A model generated the notes under the pieces. That model saw only the letters and a list, made by a program, of their open reading frames with translations. It was not told where the DNA came from and did not search any database. A program made the position numbers and the translations under genes. Positions 10,262 through 20,842 of a stretch of DNA of 31,703 nucleotides are shown here, piece by piece. Positions within the stretch are counted from its first letter, which is position 1, and each line of letters begins with the position of its first letter. Source of the DNA: Hydnum rufescens UP504 (lineage: Eukaryota > Basidiomycota > Agaricomycetes > Cantharellales > Hydnaceae); contig MU129014.1 in assembly GCA_014904985.1 (NCBI GenBank), positions 108,202 to 139,904 on the forward strand, in the 5' to 3' direction.

Positions 10262-11720
10262 CATATATAGGACTCGACCCACAACACCCCACAGAACTAG
10301 AACAGGACCACACACCCACCACAGTGGATGTGTGGTCATATAGGTGAGTTCTCTCATACTATATACAGCCATGAAAAAAGGGCAGCTTTTGCTGCCCTTT
10401 TTGCACTCCTTTAACATTTTAACTAACAATATTATTTCCTTTCTAGGTTTAAAGTTATTACAATACACAACCTGTGACAGCCACCCAAAAATCAATGTGG
10501 GCCATAGTCCATGCAAGACCCTGTGTATATGTGCAGCCCCCAACCCACGCAACTACGACAACGAATCAGGTACGGCACCACACCTGCTTCAGCAGGTATG
10601 GTAGTATCACATACACCTGATCTCACTGGTGCCAAAAGAGCAGCAAAAGCTGCTCTTTTGGCACCCTATGTTTTCTTTTTTTTGACTAATGTATTATTTA
10701 TCATTGTTGAAGGTCCCTTTCCTGTGTGAAAACCCGCCCAACGAGGACATGGATCAGCCACCAACACAAAACTCAATGTGCAGCTGCCCAAGCCTGGAGT
10801 GCCCGGCCCCCAAACATGACCATCAACGAAATTTCATACCACACACCCACTGCGGTGGGTGTGTGGTAATCCTTGGTGAGTTTTCCTTTGTCATGTACAA
10901 CGGCACCCAAAGAGCAACAGTGGGCACTACTTCTATTTCTTTCTAAACTAACATATTTCTCATCATTCTAGGTATCCTCTCGATGCACGAAACCCCACAA
11001 CAAGAACACTGCCAAGGTCCAAGATGAACCACAGACCTGCACAGCCACCTGCAACCTGATACGAACACCCCCAGGTCAATACCAAACCTGAGAACGAAGC
11101 CCCCAAGTCCCTGCAACTTACGCAATGGGAGGCAAAGCACAGTACGACACACCCACCAAAGTGGGTGTGTGGTACTCTAAGGTGAGTCTCTTGTAAGTAT
11201 AGGTACAATGGCGCCAAAAGAGCAGCAAGAGCAGCTCTTTTGGTGCAGTCCCTCCATCTTCTAATACTAATCTACTATTTGTTATTAGGCACCCTCCCTT
11301 TACGAAAACCCGCCCGACCGGAACATGATGAAGCCCCACACGAAGTATGGATGTGCACAGCCAAGCCACATCAGATCCCGATCCCCAAGCAATCCGTGCA
11401 CTATGCAACGATGGAGGGAATGTAGTACCACATGCCCACTGCAGCGGGTGTGTGGTACTATCAGGTGAGTATTCATCATCATGTACACAGCAGCACCAAA
11501 AGAGCAGCCTCTGCTGCTCTTTTGGTGCTGCTTCCTTTTTGTTTTTTACTAACACATTGTTTGGTTATTATTCTAGGGTGCCTCCCTACACAACAACCCA
11601 TCCGATGAGAACATGGATGATACCCTATGTGAATATGGATGAGGCCCCACCTGAAATACAGACGTGTGCAGCCACCTGGGCAAGTGCTACAAAATCAAAC
11701 CCCAGAACACCCACGAAATG
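10262..11720 (+). repeat. Right array of five hairpin-intron/exon units (rightward)
   Basis: The same unit as the left array, inverted. Intron-like spans: 10344-10446, about 10600-10712 (weak donor), 10876-10971, 11182-11288, 11465-11576. Donors are GTGAGT in four of five; branch points read TAACTAACA, GACTAATG, AAACTAACA, TACTAATC and TACTAACA; acceptors are mostly TCTAG or TTAG. Each exon-like part ends in the GTGGGTGTGTGGTA palindrome a few bases before the donor. Exon starts align with each other (GAAAACCCGCCC or similar about 15 bases in), and two translate to related peptides with E-N-P-P near the start. The third intron's hairpin has lost part of one arm. Confidence 0.75.
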
Positions 11721-11994
11721 AAGGCCCCTGCAGTATATGCATGCAAAGTTCTTGTATCTTGCAAGAACTTTTAGCTGGTACGTGATCTGTCATCTTTTCA
11801 GTGTAATCCCTACCTGTGGGGAGCAGATTTGGTGGATATATCCATCCAATATTCAGTATATACATCATAATTATGTAATTATGGATTCAATAAATATAAT
11901 AATATCCCATTATGGGATTTTAGGAATTACCTAATGAGGTGATATATCACTACAGGGATTGTAACCTTACTGACAGGATGTAAGCTTTTTTTCA
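11721..11994. other. Right subterminal region of the TIR element, no gene
   Basis: AT-rich sequence with a small inverted repeat AAAGTTCTTG...CAAGAACTTT (about 11746-11772), ATCCCATTATGGGAT (about 11904-11918) and ATATATCAC near the end. No coding frame. Confidence 0.45.
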
Positions 11995-12026
11995 GCAAGT
12001 TACAGCTGATGATATATCCTTAGTAA
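11995..12026 (-). repeat. Right terminal inverted repeat
   Basis: The complement of the left terminus. The adjoining CAG at 12027-12029 repeats the CAG at 5135-5137. The TAA inside this repeat (12024-12026) closes the downstream D' frame on its left, showing that the frame came from beyond the element. Confidence 0.75.
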
Positions 12027-12029
12027 CAG

Positions 12030-13559
12030 ACACAGGTGCCCTCATGTCTTCCCCACTCGGGTTCTCGCCATCCTTTGGGTTCTCCTCACCATTGTTCATG
12101 GTCTGGTGATCGTTGCTCGTACTCTCCTGGCCATCATTTTCCATCTGTCCATCACTCATGTTCTTGTGAATGTCACCTGTATTCTCGTGGTGGCTCCTCT
12201 TCTTCTGACCATGCCCTGCATTCTCCTGCTTGTGACAGGCATTCTGGCGACTGCTTTCCCTCTCTTGGCCCTCGTTTGTGTTCCCCAATGCATCATTCAC
12301 CCCCCCCAGCTTCCCCTCACGTTCCCCCTCCTGATCAGGACTTCCCCTCAGTTCAGGGGCTCCACCATGATCAGCCAGAGCCAGAAAACGCCATGTTGGA
12401 GGATCAGGCTCCAGAGGCACAGACAGTCAGTCAGCTGCCTGGTCCTGTGTCCTCTGACCATGATCATGACACATCCATGCAAGTGGATGCGCGACAAGTG
12501 GGCTTGCTGGTCTCTCCCAAGGATTTGCCCATCATTCCTTCAAGTGAATTTGATGATCTCGACATTCAGACTGATGACAATGGACAGCCAGGCACAGAGA
12601 GTAATGAAACTGCTGAGGCTTCTCCAGTGAATCTGGATCCTCCCATTTTTGTTGGTGATTGGTTCCACATCAAGTTCTCCAGCGTTACTGGTGATGTGAA
12701 CATCAGGGAGGTCTTTGAGCATCTTTCAGAAGACCACTTATTCAGTGTTTGTGTCTGGAAGAACAAGGGAGGAAAGGGCCTAGCATGCCTCAAGAAGGTC
12801 ATGCTGGCCTTCAAATTGCAGCCGCAATGGGATGCCATGCTCTCTCATTTCCGGAACTCCCCTGGATCTAGGCTGTTTGACTTCGAGGAGGCAACCAAAA
12901 TTGCAGTGGCACACCAGGAGTCCATTGCTTCCTTTCGATGGGTGTTGGATCCAGACTATGTTGAAATGTGCTATGCACACCAGCAATCTGCTGACAACTT
13001 GACATTGATGCTGGAGAATGCCCCTGCCTGCAGAGAGATTGGCAATCTTTGCATGCTTCATCTCTTTCCACCCCCACTTGAAGGAGACTCAGGAATACAG
13101 ACCTTCATTCGATACCATTTCCTGGACTTGCATCGTTTTCCTCCATTGGTTGCAGATGAGGTCGAATATCTGCAGTGCACATTAGATCGAGTGGAATTCA
13201 CCACAGCATGGTTTCTGGCTACACTTGACCAGGAATATGATGTTATACAGTGCCACTTGAAGATGATCGTGAGTGCTCACATGGATTGGTGCAACCAGAA
13301 TCTTTTGGCATTCTGGGTGCTGCTTTATATCACTCATGGACCATATGATGTTCTGGTTCGTGAGCTTGGACAAATGGCAAAAACTGCTGTGGCTGCAGGC
13401 GATCAAGCTGTATTGTATTCCCGACCCTCCCGTCCATGCCATATGGAAGCCTTTGGATTCCTCGACTCCCAAGTCTGGTTCATTGAATGGGACTCATCCT
13501 CTCCACACCCCACCCTCTTTTTAAAGGCCGGTACACCCATGTTCAGTGGGCCACGATAG
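12030..13559 (+). pseudogene. Cassette family D, plus-strand copy (D'), 3' part
   Basis: An uninterrupted 509-codon frame to TAG 13557-13559. It lacks a credible start: upstream the frame meets TAA inside the transposon terminus, whereas across the excised element it continues from 5137. The first 130 codons are Ser/His/Cys/Pro-rich and correspond to an Arg/Ser-rich domain in the minus-strand copy. After a linker, the conserved part matches 30904-29741 strongly: D-W-x-x-I-x-F near the start, V-L-D-P-D-Y-V, I-R-Y-H-F-L-D, G-P-Y-D-x-L-V-R-E-L, Y-S-R-P-S-R-x-C-H-M-E-A and a W-D-S-S close to the end. No signal peptide or membrane segment. Function unknown. The open frame suggests a recent insertion, or that this half was under constraint. 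Confidence 0.65.
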
Positions 13560-13830
13560 TGTCCACCTCATTTCTGTGCCCTTCACCTCTCTTCATTTCT
13601 GTTACGCTCCTCTTCATCCCCATCACTCCTCATTTCGTGTTGCTCTTCTCTCTTCTCATCATGTCCCTCTCCTCTCTATTATTTCTCCCTGCTGTGTTTG
13701 TTCGATTTGTTGCCTGTAGTATCTATGTATGTCAATAAATAATATGCCTATTATAGATGTGCCAAATTGATGTTGAGTGACATGGCAAGTTCTGGCTTTT
13801 TGGCTACCCCATACATCACATTATCCCATA
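13560..13830 (+). promoter_or_regulatory. 3' untranslated region of D' with polyadenylation-like signal
   Basis: Pyrimidine-rich tail sequence followed by AATAAATAATA at about 13735. It is eukaryotic 3'-UTR-like; there is no open frame. Confidence 0.4.
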
Positions 13831-13837
13831 CCACTCA

Positions 13838-14220
13838 GTCTAGAGAGGTTCCTGGTTACTCTTGAACATCTCAGATAGAGGTGGGAAGTGGTGCTCCAAG
13901 CACAGTCTACTCTTGTTTTGCGGAACTTAACAATCTCGATCAAGTTGTCCTGACCAGCATTGCACAACCCAAACTGCCTCATCTTGAGAGGTTCCTGGAT
14001 TTTTTCTTGAACCTCTCAGATAGGGCATCTGGATATCTTTGCTGCTAGTGGCCTTTACACTCCCTCTGGATCCATATCCTTTCCACTTAACTTGATACCC
14101 GCTCTTTATCCTTTCCTCACCCAAACTGGGCTTCTCATACACACCTGCCAGCAACCCATTGTATTGTGTATTCGAGCCTGAGAAGTTCCTGAAGCCATTC
14201 TTGAATGACTCAGCTAGAGT
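13838..14220 (+). repeat. Three spaced copies of a GAGAGGTTCCTG...CTCTCAGATAG hairpin repeat
   Basis: Copies at 13838-13881, 13983-14025 and 14177-14220. Each begins GAGAGGTTCCTG (or GAGAAGTTCCTG) and ends near TCTTGAACCTCTCAGATAG; in the second copy GAGAGGTTC and GAACCTCTC are perfect inverted repeats. The last copy ends 11 bp before the ATG of the next gene. A matching copy lies between the minus-strand D and F genes (29496-29543), so the repeat belongs to the D-F intergenic region of both cassettes and may be regulatory. Confidence 0.6.
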
Positions 14221-14231
14221 ACTGATTCACA

Positions 14232-15580
14232 ATGTCATCTACACTCGGCCATTCTTCACTACCCTCAGCAAATGCTAAAAAGCCAAAAATGTACCAAAAA
14301 TCCCGCTTCACAAGCCACAAGGTTGCCAAGGAGTCTGCGGAGGTGGAGGAATCCTCAGCTGGGAGCGAGGTACCTGAGAAAGTATGTTGCTAATCTGCCC
14401 ATGTCATTGGCAATCCTTTCTTATGTGTTGCTTGGTACAGGCTTCCAGCTTCTCAAAACAGATATGTTCGAAAACCCAAGCCAGAAAACACAAGGCTATT
14501 CACAATGGATCTGATGAACAGCCCTCAGATGAGGATGAGTTGCCAAATACCGTAAGTTTCAGTGATTCCCTATCACGATTTTGTTCTGACATGCTACGCC
14601 TTGCAGACCCAGAAGTCTGGACCTCCAGGTGTCAAATGATGCAAAGGCAATGTTCACATCACCACCTCCGCCTCCACCTCAGTGCCTTCTACTTCCCGGA
14701 CCAATCGTGCATATGTTGAGATGCAACCTCAGCCATCAGTTCCCTCTAAGCAGAAGCCTTTGTCCCAATCTCAAATGTTCATGAGCGGGAGCCAGCTGCA
14801 TGCAGATAATGATGTTGCATATGGTTCTCCCTCCAACACCACCAATTTCAGTGACAATTACCAATCTCAGGCCTTTGAGGGTTTTGAGTCTGAGGACGCA
14901 CTGGTTTCCATGCTCAATACTTCTGGCAAGGTCCCACCCATGCGCCTCCGGTCTCCAGTCTTTGACATTTCATCGGACAATGCCCCTCCTTCACCACAAT
15001 CTGACACACCAAGCCAACTACTCAATGAAGTGTGGAAAATCAATGATCCTCTCAAGTTACTTAATGAGGCACAAGAGTTAGCACTTCATTTGCCTCCCAG
15101 CATTCCTGAGGTGTGTCCTGGGGACTTCTTACATGTATGGGATGCCACCAATGTTCATGCCATCTTATTGGCTTTGCCTGATGGCAGGAAGGACCCCCAT
15201 GAGGATCGCAAGTACATTGATCACACCCTCAATCACATTTTCCAAGGGGTATCAGTTTCCCATCTTGCTGAGGAGATGAGGTGGGGTTGTTGTGGTGCTC
15301 TGGGCATTATTGAGGGACTTTCGTTCTTTGCTGAGACTCGTGGTCTCAATCTGGAACAGTTTGAGGTCAAGATCTTGAAGTTGCAGAAGGCCCTTGCACA
15401 CACCATAGAGTATGTTTATTCATCTGTTTTTGAATCCATCGTATCTAATTGTTCTCTCTTTCCAGTGGACAGTCTCCTGCATCACAATAGGGACACTACT
15501 TTGGACCTCTTAGGCTGGCTTCCACTATGCAGGAAAGGACCTAAGAGGTCTCAGGCTGCTAAGTGACCACTAGGTCAAGT
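14232..15580 (+). pseudogene. Cassette family F, plus-strand copy (F'), decayed and 3'-truncated
   Basis: The ATG at 14232 begins exon 1 (50 codons). Introns are 14382-14440 (GTATGT...ACAG) and 14552-14606 (GTAAGT...GCAG), both in phase 0. Exon 3 begins T-Q-K-S-G-P-P-G and meets TGA at 14637-14639 but then stays open to about 15409. A further GTATGT...CCAG intron is likely at 15410-15465. The minus-strand F copy has introns at the same places and matches in K-S-G-P-P-G, N-R-A-Y, L-L-N-E-A-x-E-L, D-H-T-L and C-G-A-L-x-x-I-E-G-L. Compared with F, the C-terminal ~80 codons are missing or unreadable where the satellite begins. Acidic and Ser-rich N-terminal half; no known domain. Confidence 0.65.
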
Positions 15581-15589
15581 GAGGCTGCT

Positions 15590-17165
15590 CATAGGGTCTG
15601 AGAGCTGCAGGAGCTGATACTGTCTCATTGGAGCCTCATTTGCTTTGACATTGGAGCTGCTTCAAGGCACTATTGGAGCTACTCCTAAGCTGTTAATACT
15701 ACTGTACCTATTATGACCAGCTCATTTCTGCATTCAGCAGCTGCTCTTGAGTGGCTGAGTAGCTGCAACAAATTAGCAGCCTCAATGATCCTATATTCTA
15801 GTGGCTCATTTCTTCCTTCAGGAGCTACTCCCCATAGAGCAGCTACTGGTATTAGCCCAAGTAGCTGCTCATTGCTCTGTTTCAAAGCTACTTACCCTGG
15901 AGCAGCTACTAGTCTTCACTCAAGTAGCTCCAATACATCAGGAGCTCCAATCAATTCTTCATTGGAGCTACCCATTTCTCAATTTAGCAGCTGCTTTCAT
16001 TTGAGCAGCTCCAATTAATTCTGTATTGCAGCTGCTCATTCCTTCATTCAAGAGTTCCTCACATTGGAGCAGCTACTAGTTTTGGCTCCCAGTAGCTCCA
16101 ATGGATGAGGAGCTCCAACTACTTCTATAGTGGAGCTGCTCATGCCCTTCATTCAGCAGCTACTCTTCATCCCAGTAGCTGCAAAAAATGTGCAGCCTCA
16201 ATTAAATCTATATTGAAGCTGCACATTCCTCCATTCAGCAGCTCCCCTCCCCACAGCAGCTACTCATCTTGATTTAGGGAGCTCCAATAGGTGAGGAGTT
16301 CCATTTAATCCTACATTGCAGCTGCTCATGCCTTCATTAGGCAGCTACCTTTGATCCAAGCAGCTCCAATCACTTGATATTGAGGCTGCTCATTCCTTTC
16401 CCCACTGGCTACTCACCCTCATACAAGCTCCTAGTATTGACCTGAGCAGCTGCAAAAAATGAGGGAGTTCAATTCATTCTACATTGGAGCTTCTCATTTC
16501 TTCATTCAGAAGCTACTCTCCCCACAGCAACTACACTAGTCTTGATCCATGCAGCTACTCATTCCCACATTCAGGAGCTACTCACCTTGGAACAGCTGTA
16601 ACAAATCACTAACTCCAATGAATTTTCTATGTTGGAGCTGCTCATGTCTCCATTTAGCAGCTATTCTCCTTGATGGCAGCCACTATCATTAACTCCAGCA
16701 GCTGCAATGAATGAGGACTCCCCATTAAATCTCCATTGGAACTGCTGATTTCTCCAATGCAGGAGTCAACCTTCTTGCAGCCACCACTAGTACTGATCTA
16801 TGCAGCTGCAACAGGTGACAAGCTCAAATTGATTCTATATTCAATCTGCTCATTCTCCATCCAGCAGCTATCCTCCTTACAACAGCTCCAAGTATTGACC
16901 CAAGCAGCTGCAGTAAATGAGGAGCTCCTATCAATTCTATAGTGAAGTTGCTAATTCTTCCATTCAGCAGCTACCTTTCCCACAGCAGTAATTAGTACTG
17001 ATCCAAGGAGCTCCATCTGGGTATTGGTTGTCTTTCTGGCACTAGTATTAATGACCCAAGTAGCTGCTCATCAGATGCTATTCCTCTTACAGCAGCTACT
17101 TGTATTGATCCAAGTAGCTGCAAGAAATGAAGAGCCCCAAAATAACTCCACATGGGAGCTGCCCA
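15590..17165 (+). repeat. 1.6-kb degenerate satellite rich in AGCAGCT/AGCTGCT
   Basis: Variants of the block CTTCATTCAGCAGCTACTC recur about fourteen times at intervals of roughly 65-105 bp, alternating with GGAGCTGCTCAT, GATCCAAGCAGCTCCAAT and TGAGGAGCTCCAAT. Copies are strongly diverged. Short frames through it on either strand are repeat artefacts. The satellite abuts the truncated F' gene on the left and the 3' end of the KDZ transposase on the right. Confidence 0.75.
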
Positions 17166-17230
17166 TTTCACCCCCTTCAGTTATCTCAAAAACTGTAAGC
17201 ACAGTATTAACACATCACTACCTAACTGGC

Positions 17231-20200
17231 TTAAAGTCCACCTATTTCATCTTCCCAACTTTCACAATCCTCCTCCATCCTAGACTGCAAAACAAACTCT
17301 ACTAAGTAATCATCTACCTCCCTCTCCTCAGGCTGCAGTTCCTCTATAGTGGTCCCATCAATCTCCTCTTCTTCTGGACTGAAACCAACATTTTGCAGGT
17401 CTCCTGGTAACTCCTTTTCCATACCTTTCAGATGTTCTGGCCATGGCAAGTCATGCCCTAACTGTACAGTTTTCAGGACTGCCCACCAGGTAATCCCAAG
17501 TGAGTGTAACCACTTCTTGCGATTGTTCAGCTGGAATGTAAGAGCAGGATCTAGAATGGGCCCAGCCACAGCACATCAGATAGTATCTGAAGACTTGACA
17601 AATGAGAATAAGCCTTTGCAATCCAGTTGTACACCCTGTGTTGCCTCCCATTCCTCTGTGAGCCACAGTGCCAGTGCCCAGAACTCATGGCAGAGCTGGA
17701 CAATCTCCTTGCGTGCGTGATCAAATACCTGGATGGCCTTGATACCTTCTCGGGTGGCATCATCTGCAAGCCAAACAGGAGGTGTATCCCCCTTCATCCA
17801 GATTGAGACCTGCATCCTCCCACACACTTTCATCAAGATCTATGTTAAAGAGTCAGTCTATGTCAATTTCCTTCGGGATCTGTTTTTTCATGTGCACTGT
17901 TGATCACTGTTTCAAGTCTTTGAGGCGGCTGCAAATTTCATTGTAATGTCGGGCGAGTCTCTTGATCCCGGGGGACCGCTGTTTGATGGCATCGGCTGTT
18001 TGAGCATGGGCCTTATGATCTGTGAAGGATAAAGTCCAATGTTAATTACAATAGAGAAAGCTTGATCTTGTACCTAAAGATGCCCAAAAGTAGGCATGTT
18101 CCAGTTGTTCTGATTCAAAGTGACGTTTGTGCACATGGTTCCAAACCCATTGTTTTAATGCACAAGCTTGGAGGTGTAGTGCCAGGAAAGCATCACTTTG
18201 AGCCTTGCGTAAAGTTCTGGCACATGCTTTGTCTTTGTCCATCAGCTGTTGGACACCTTTCTTAATGCGGCCCGATAGTCATGCCAGGGATGCCTCTAAG
18301 TCAGCTTGTTGAATTGAGAGATCCAGCTGACAGTCAGCAGCACTGTCATCATCTGGAAGTGTTGCCAAATCATCAACTATTCGTTTCATAGTTGCTTGGG
18401 TTGTTGCTTGTGACTCAATCATACTGAGAAGATTGCTGACAAATGTGCCAACCAGGTTCTTCGAAGTGACTGAAACCATTTGTCAAATTTCAATTATAGC
18501 TAGATGATGTGCAGTAGCAGAAACCCTAGCACAACATACCAGGTAGCAGCTTGGCTTGGGCAGCCACTTGGTCCTTCCAACTTGAATGTAGTGTATCGAA
18601 GTCAATACCACAGTACTTGAGACGAATTTTTGCCTCTTCTTGGCATGTTACTGTGTGCATCAAGTGGTTGACTAACCAGCTACCTATGTGTTGCATGCTT
18701 GTCTCATCCATATGCATAATTTGGAGATTTAAAAGAAATAGACACTGGTTATGCTGTCGTTATAATATCATTAATTTAATCTTCTACTATATGAACCAAG
18801 TACTTACACCTGACATGCGGCAGATTGAGATGAGTTTCTTCAGTGCACCCCAACAGCGTTCACACCCTTCACCATCAGATAAACCGAACCCATCTTGTTT
18901 TTGTGGGTGGTAAATGCACTGGCAAGGCCACTGATGTCCGAATGTGTGGAATACCAAGATTCCCCATTTGATGCGATCTGATATCGTAGGCATCAAGTTC
19001 CACTAGATGAATTATAAATTATAGTTGCCCAGTTCTCAATGGAAACCATCAACTCACTTTGACGGTGCTATGATGCAAGTTACAGCCCACATCATACAAC
19101 ACCCCTGCCCTCCACCATGTAGGGAGTTCACGAAACAGAACCTCCAGTAAGGCAACAGCGTAATACTGTTTTTCCCCACTGAAGTTACGTTCACCATCAA
19201 GATGACCCGGTCATGGCGGCATATCATTCCCATAAGCCCTGTATCCGCAAACACACTTGTTGACACCTTCTCACGATGTTCATTTGCTGCTAGGAAAGAT
19301 CGCTCACAGCCATCCAGGACTGAGTCTGGGACCCTCAGACCAGGTTCCACATGATCTTTGGCTTCAAGATCATTGGTCCCTTTAGATGCCTTTGCCCTCA
19401 TCGATTTCGTTCCACGTCGGCTTTCCATGTGGTTTTTCGCACTCGCAATATCTGCTGGTGTCACAAAACAAGTGCGCACCAGCTCAATCTCAATGTCCCC
19501 TGCAGTGCCACAGCAACGCACCTGCTGAAAGCATGCATCAAGACACTGTATAGAATTGAAGCTAATTGGATGCATAGGGATTAAATAATAATCAAAGTGC
19601 TGTAATTACTCCCCGAAACTTACTGTTTGTTCGGAGCCTTTTCAGGTTTTGAGGGGAAACAGAGTGAACATCGTGAACGCAAGTATGGGCTTGGTGCTTC
19701 ATCATTCCCAGATGGCTTGTGGTCCTCCTCCTTGAAATAATGTGATGTCGCCATAAGATCCCTACTCATCTCTTCTACCACCTCACTAGACAACACGCAT
19801 GCACTAGGCAAACCCCCCCCCGCAGCATGATAGGCTTCCACAATGTTGCATGTTAGTTCATCAGCACGTTGTTGAACAAGTTGGAAATATTGCAATGCCT
19901 TTGAAAAAGGCTTCCGTAAAGACTCCTACAAAAATTTGATCAGAATGTGATAGATGCAGTCCTAATAAGTGAATCATACTGTGGAAGGTACCTTGTATGC
20001 CTTCTGGCCCAGGTATGCTGTGAGAGCTGCAGTCCATGTGGAGATGTTTGGGATACCATTCAAAAAAAAAGTTGATGCCCAGAGTAGATGGTTGATGTCG
20101 AATGCAAATGTCGGGCGTACTGGGCTGCCCAGGAACAGTCCAAGCCCCAAAAGTGTTAATGGGAGAGGCTGGCAGTTGCAATACATGAGGGAGAGGTGAT

Positions 20201-20842
20201 CAATCCCTAATATGTCAGGGAATATGTGAGAACAGACCCTGAAGAGGGGAGTTGACTGTACATATGGTCTCCGTATATAGCAAGCATGCGAACATTTCAT
20301 GCTGGAATGCCACATGTGCATGGCAAGGGATCTGGGGATGGGCAACTAGAATGCCCATATTTGGTTCCCTCACACCATCGTAGGAAAGGCATTACAAGGT
20401 TGGGGACCAGGTTTCACCAGCATTGTGCGGTCAGGTGTTTCCAATGGGTATGATGTGAGGTAGTCTCCACATCAAATGAGAGCTGGGAGGAATAACCTTC
20501 CCCCAGGAGTTGCGAAGGGCGCAAGTTGCTTAAATCAAGCCAAGGTGACAGTGGAGTGTCAGCACAGTCTTGGTCCCTTGTTTCGACAGCAGCGAAATTC
20601 CAGGAGAGGTATTCTGATGTAGGTGTCACCAGGACTGACGAGTGTCCTGGCGAGGCTTCGAGTGGTGCTTGGATTGTAGCTTGTTGGGAAGGGGGGGTCG
20701 ATGGGACAGCTTGAATTCCCCCATATGCAGATGTGGTCAACCTGCAGCCTCAAAAAGCAGCCCCCACACCAGGGAGCCAACGTTTGCGAGGTTGTTGTTC
20801 TAGTGCTGCATGAGTCAACAACCAAGTTCCACGAAAAAGCAT
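17231..20842 (-). pseudogene. KDZ-superfamily transposase with CxC1-like cysteine cluster, decayed
   Basis: Read 20842 to 17231. Family marks in order: cysteine-rich CxC1-like segment with C-N-C and G-L-x-L-G-L-F-L-G-S-P (about 20310-20080); Y-L-R-S-R-C-S-L-C-F (about 19690-19650); L-D-A-C-F (19544-19528); S-V-L-D-G-C-E-x-S-F; C-R-H-D-R-V (about 19220-19200); Y-D-V-G-C-N-L-H; G-H-Q-W-P-C-Q-C-I-Y-H-P and G-L-S-D-G-E-G-C-E-R; then helical C-terminal segments with Y-N-E-I-C. Introns: 19991-19926, 19623-19546, 19057-19003, 18807-18745, 18539-18470, 18073-18020. In-frame TGA at 20750, 20414, 20297, 18279, 17904, 17853 and 17576 (left coordinates). One-base shifts sit in short G runs near 19174-19177 and 17797-17801, and probably another near 20250. 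KDZ transposases are cut-and-paste enzymes expanded in basidiomycetes; this copy is dead. Confidence 0.85.

Larger units (their letters stand above)
5138..12026. mobile_element. 6.9-kb TIR element inserted in gene D'
   Basis: The termini are TTACTAAGGATATATCA at 5138-5154 and its exact complement at 12010-12026. Similarity continues inward imperfectly for about 20 bp, and each end has a subterminal ATATATCAC motif (near 5200 and 11942). The trinucleotide CAG flanks both ends (5135-5137 and 12027-12029) as a target-site duplication. Deleting the element plus one CAG joins D' codons without a frame change. I see no transposase inside, so it appears non-autonomous. The content is two opposed hairpin-intron arrays, tRNA-like segments, tandem repeats and a giant palindrome. 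A 3-bp duplication is known for CACTA and PIF/Harbinger elements, but these ends match neither signature, so the superfamily is unassigned. Confidence 0.75.

Noticed and set aside
12036..12038. GTG at 12036 as a true start codon of a 507-residue protein
   Set aside because: The frame continues upstream only across the excised element; its left limit is a stop inside the transposon terminus.
11992..12420. A minus-strand 142-codon frame opposite the start of the D' 3' part
   Set aside because: It is antisense to the Ser/His/Cys-rich region, runs into the transposon terminus, and has no counterpart at the minus-strand D gene.
15685..17305. Several 60-100-codon frames in the AGCAGCT tract
   Set aside because: They follow the satellite repeat, and no frame is conserved between units.
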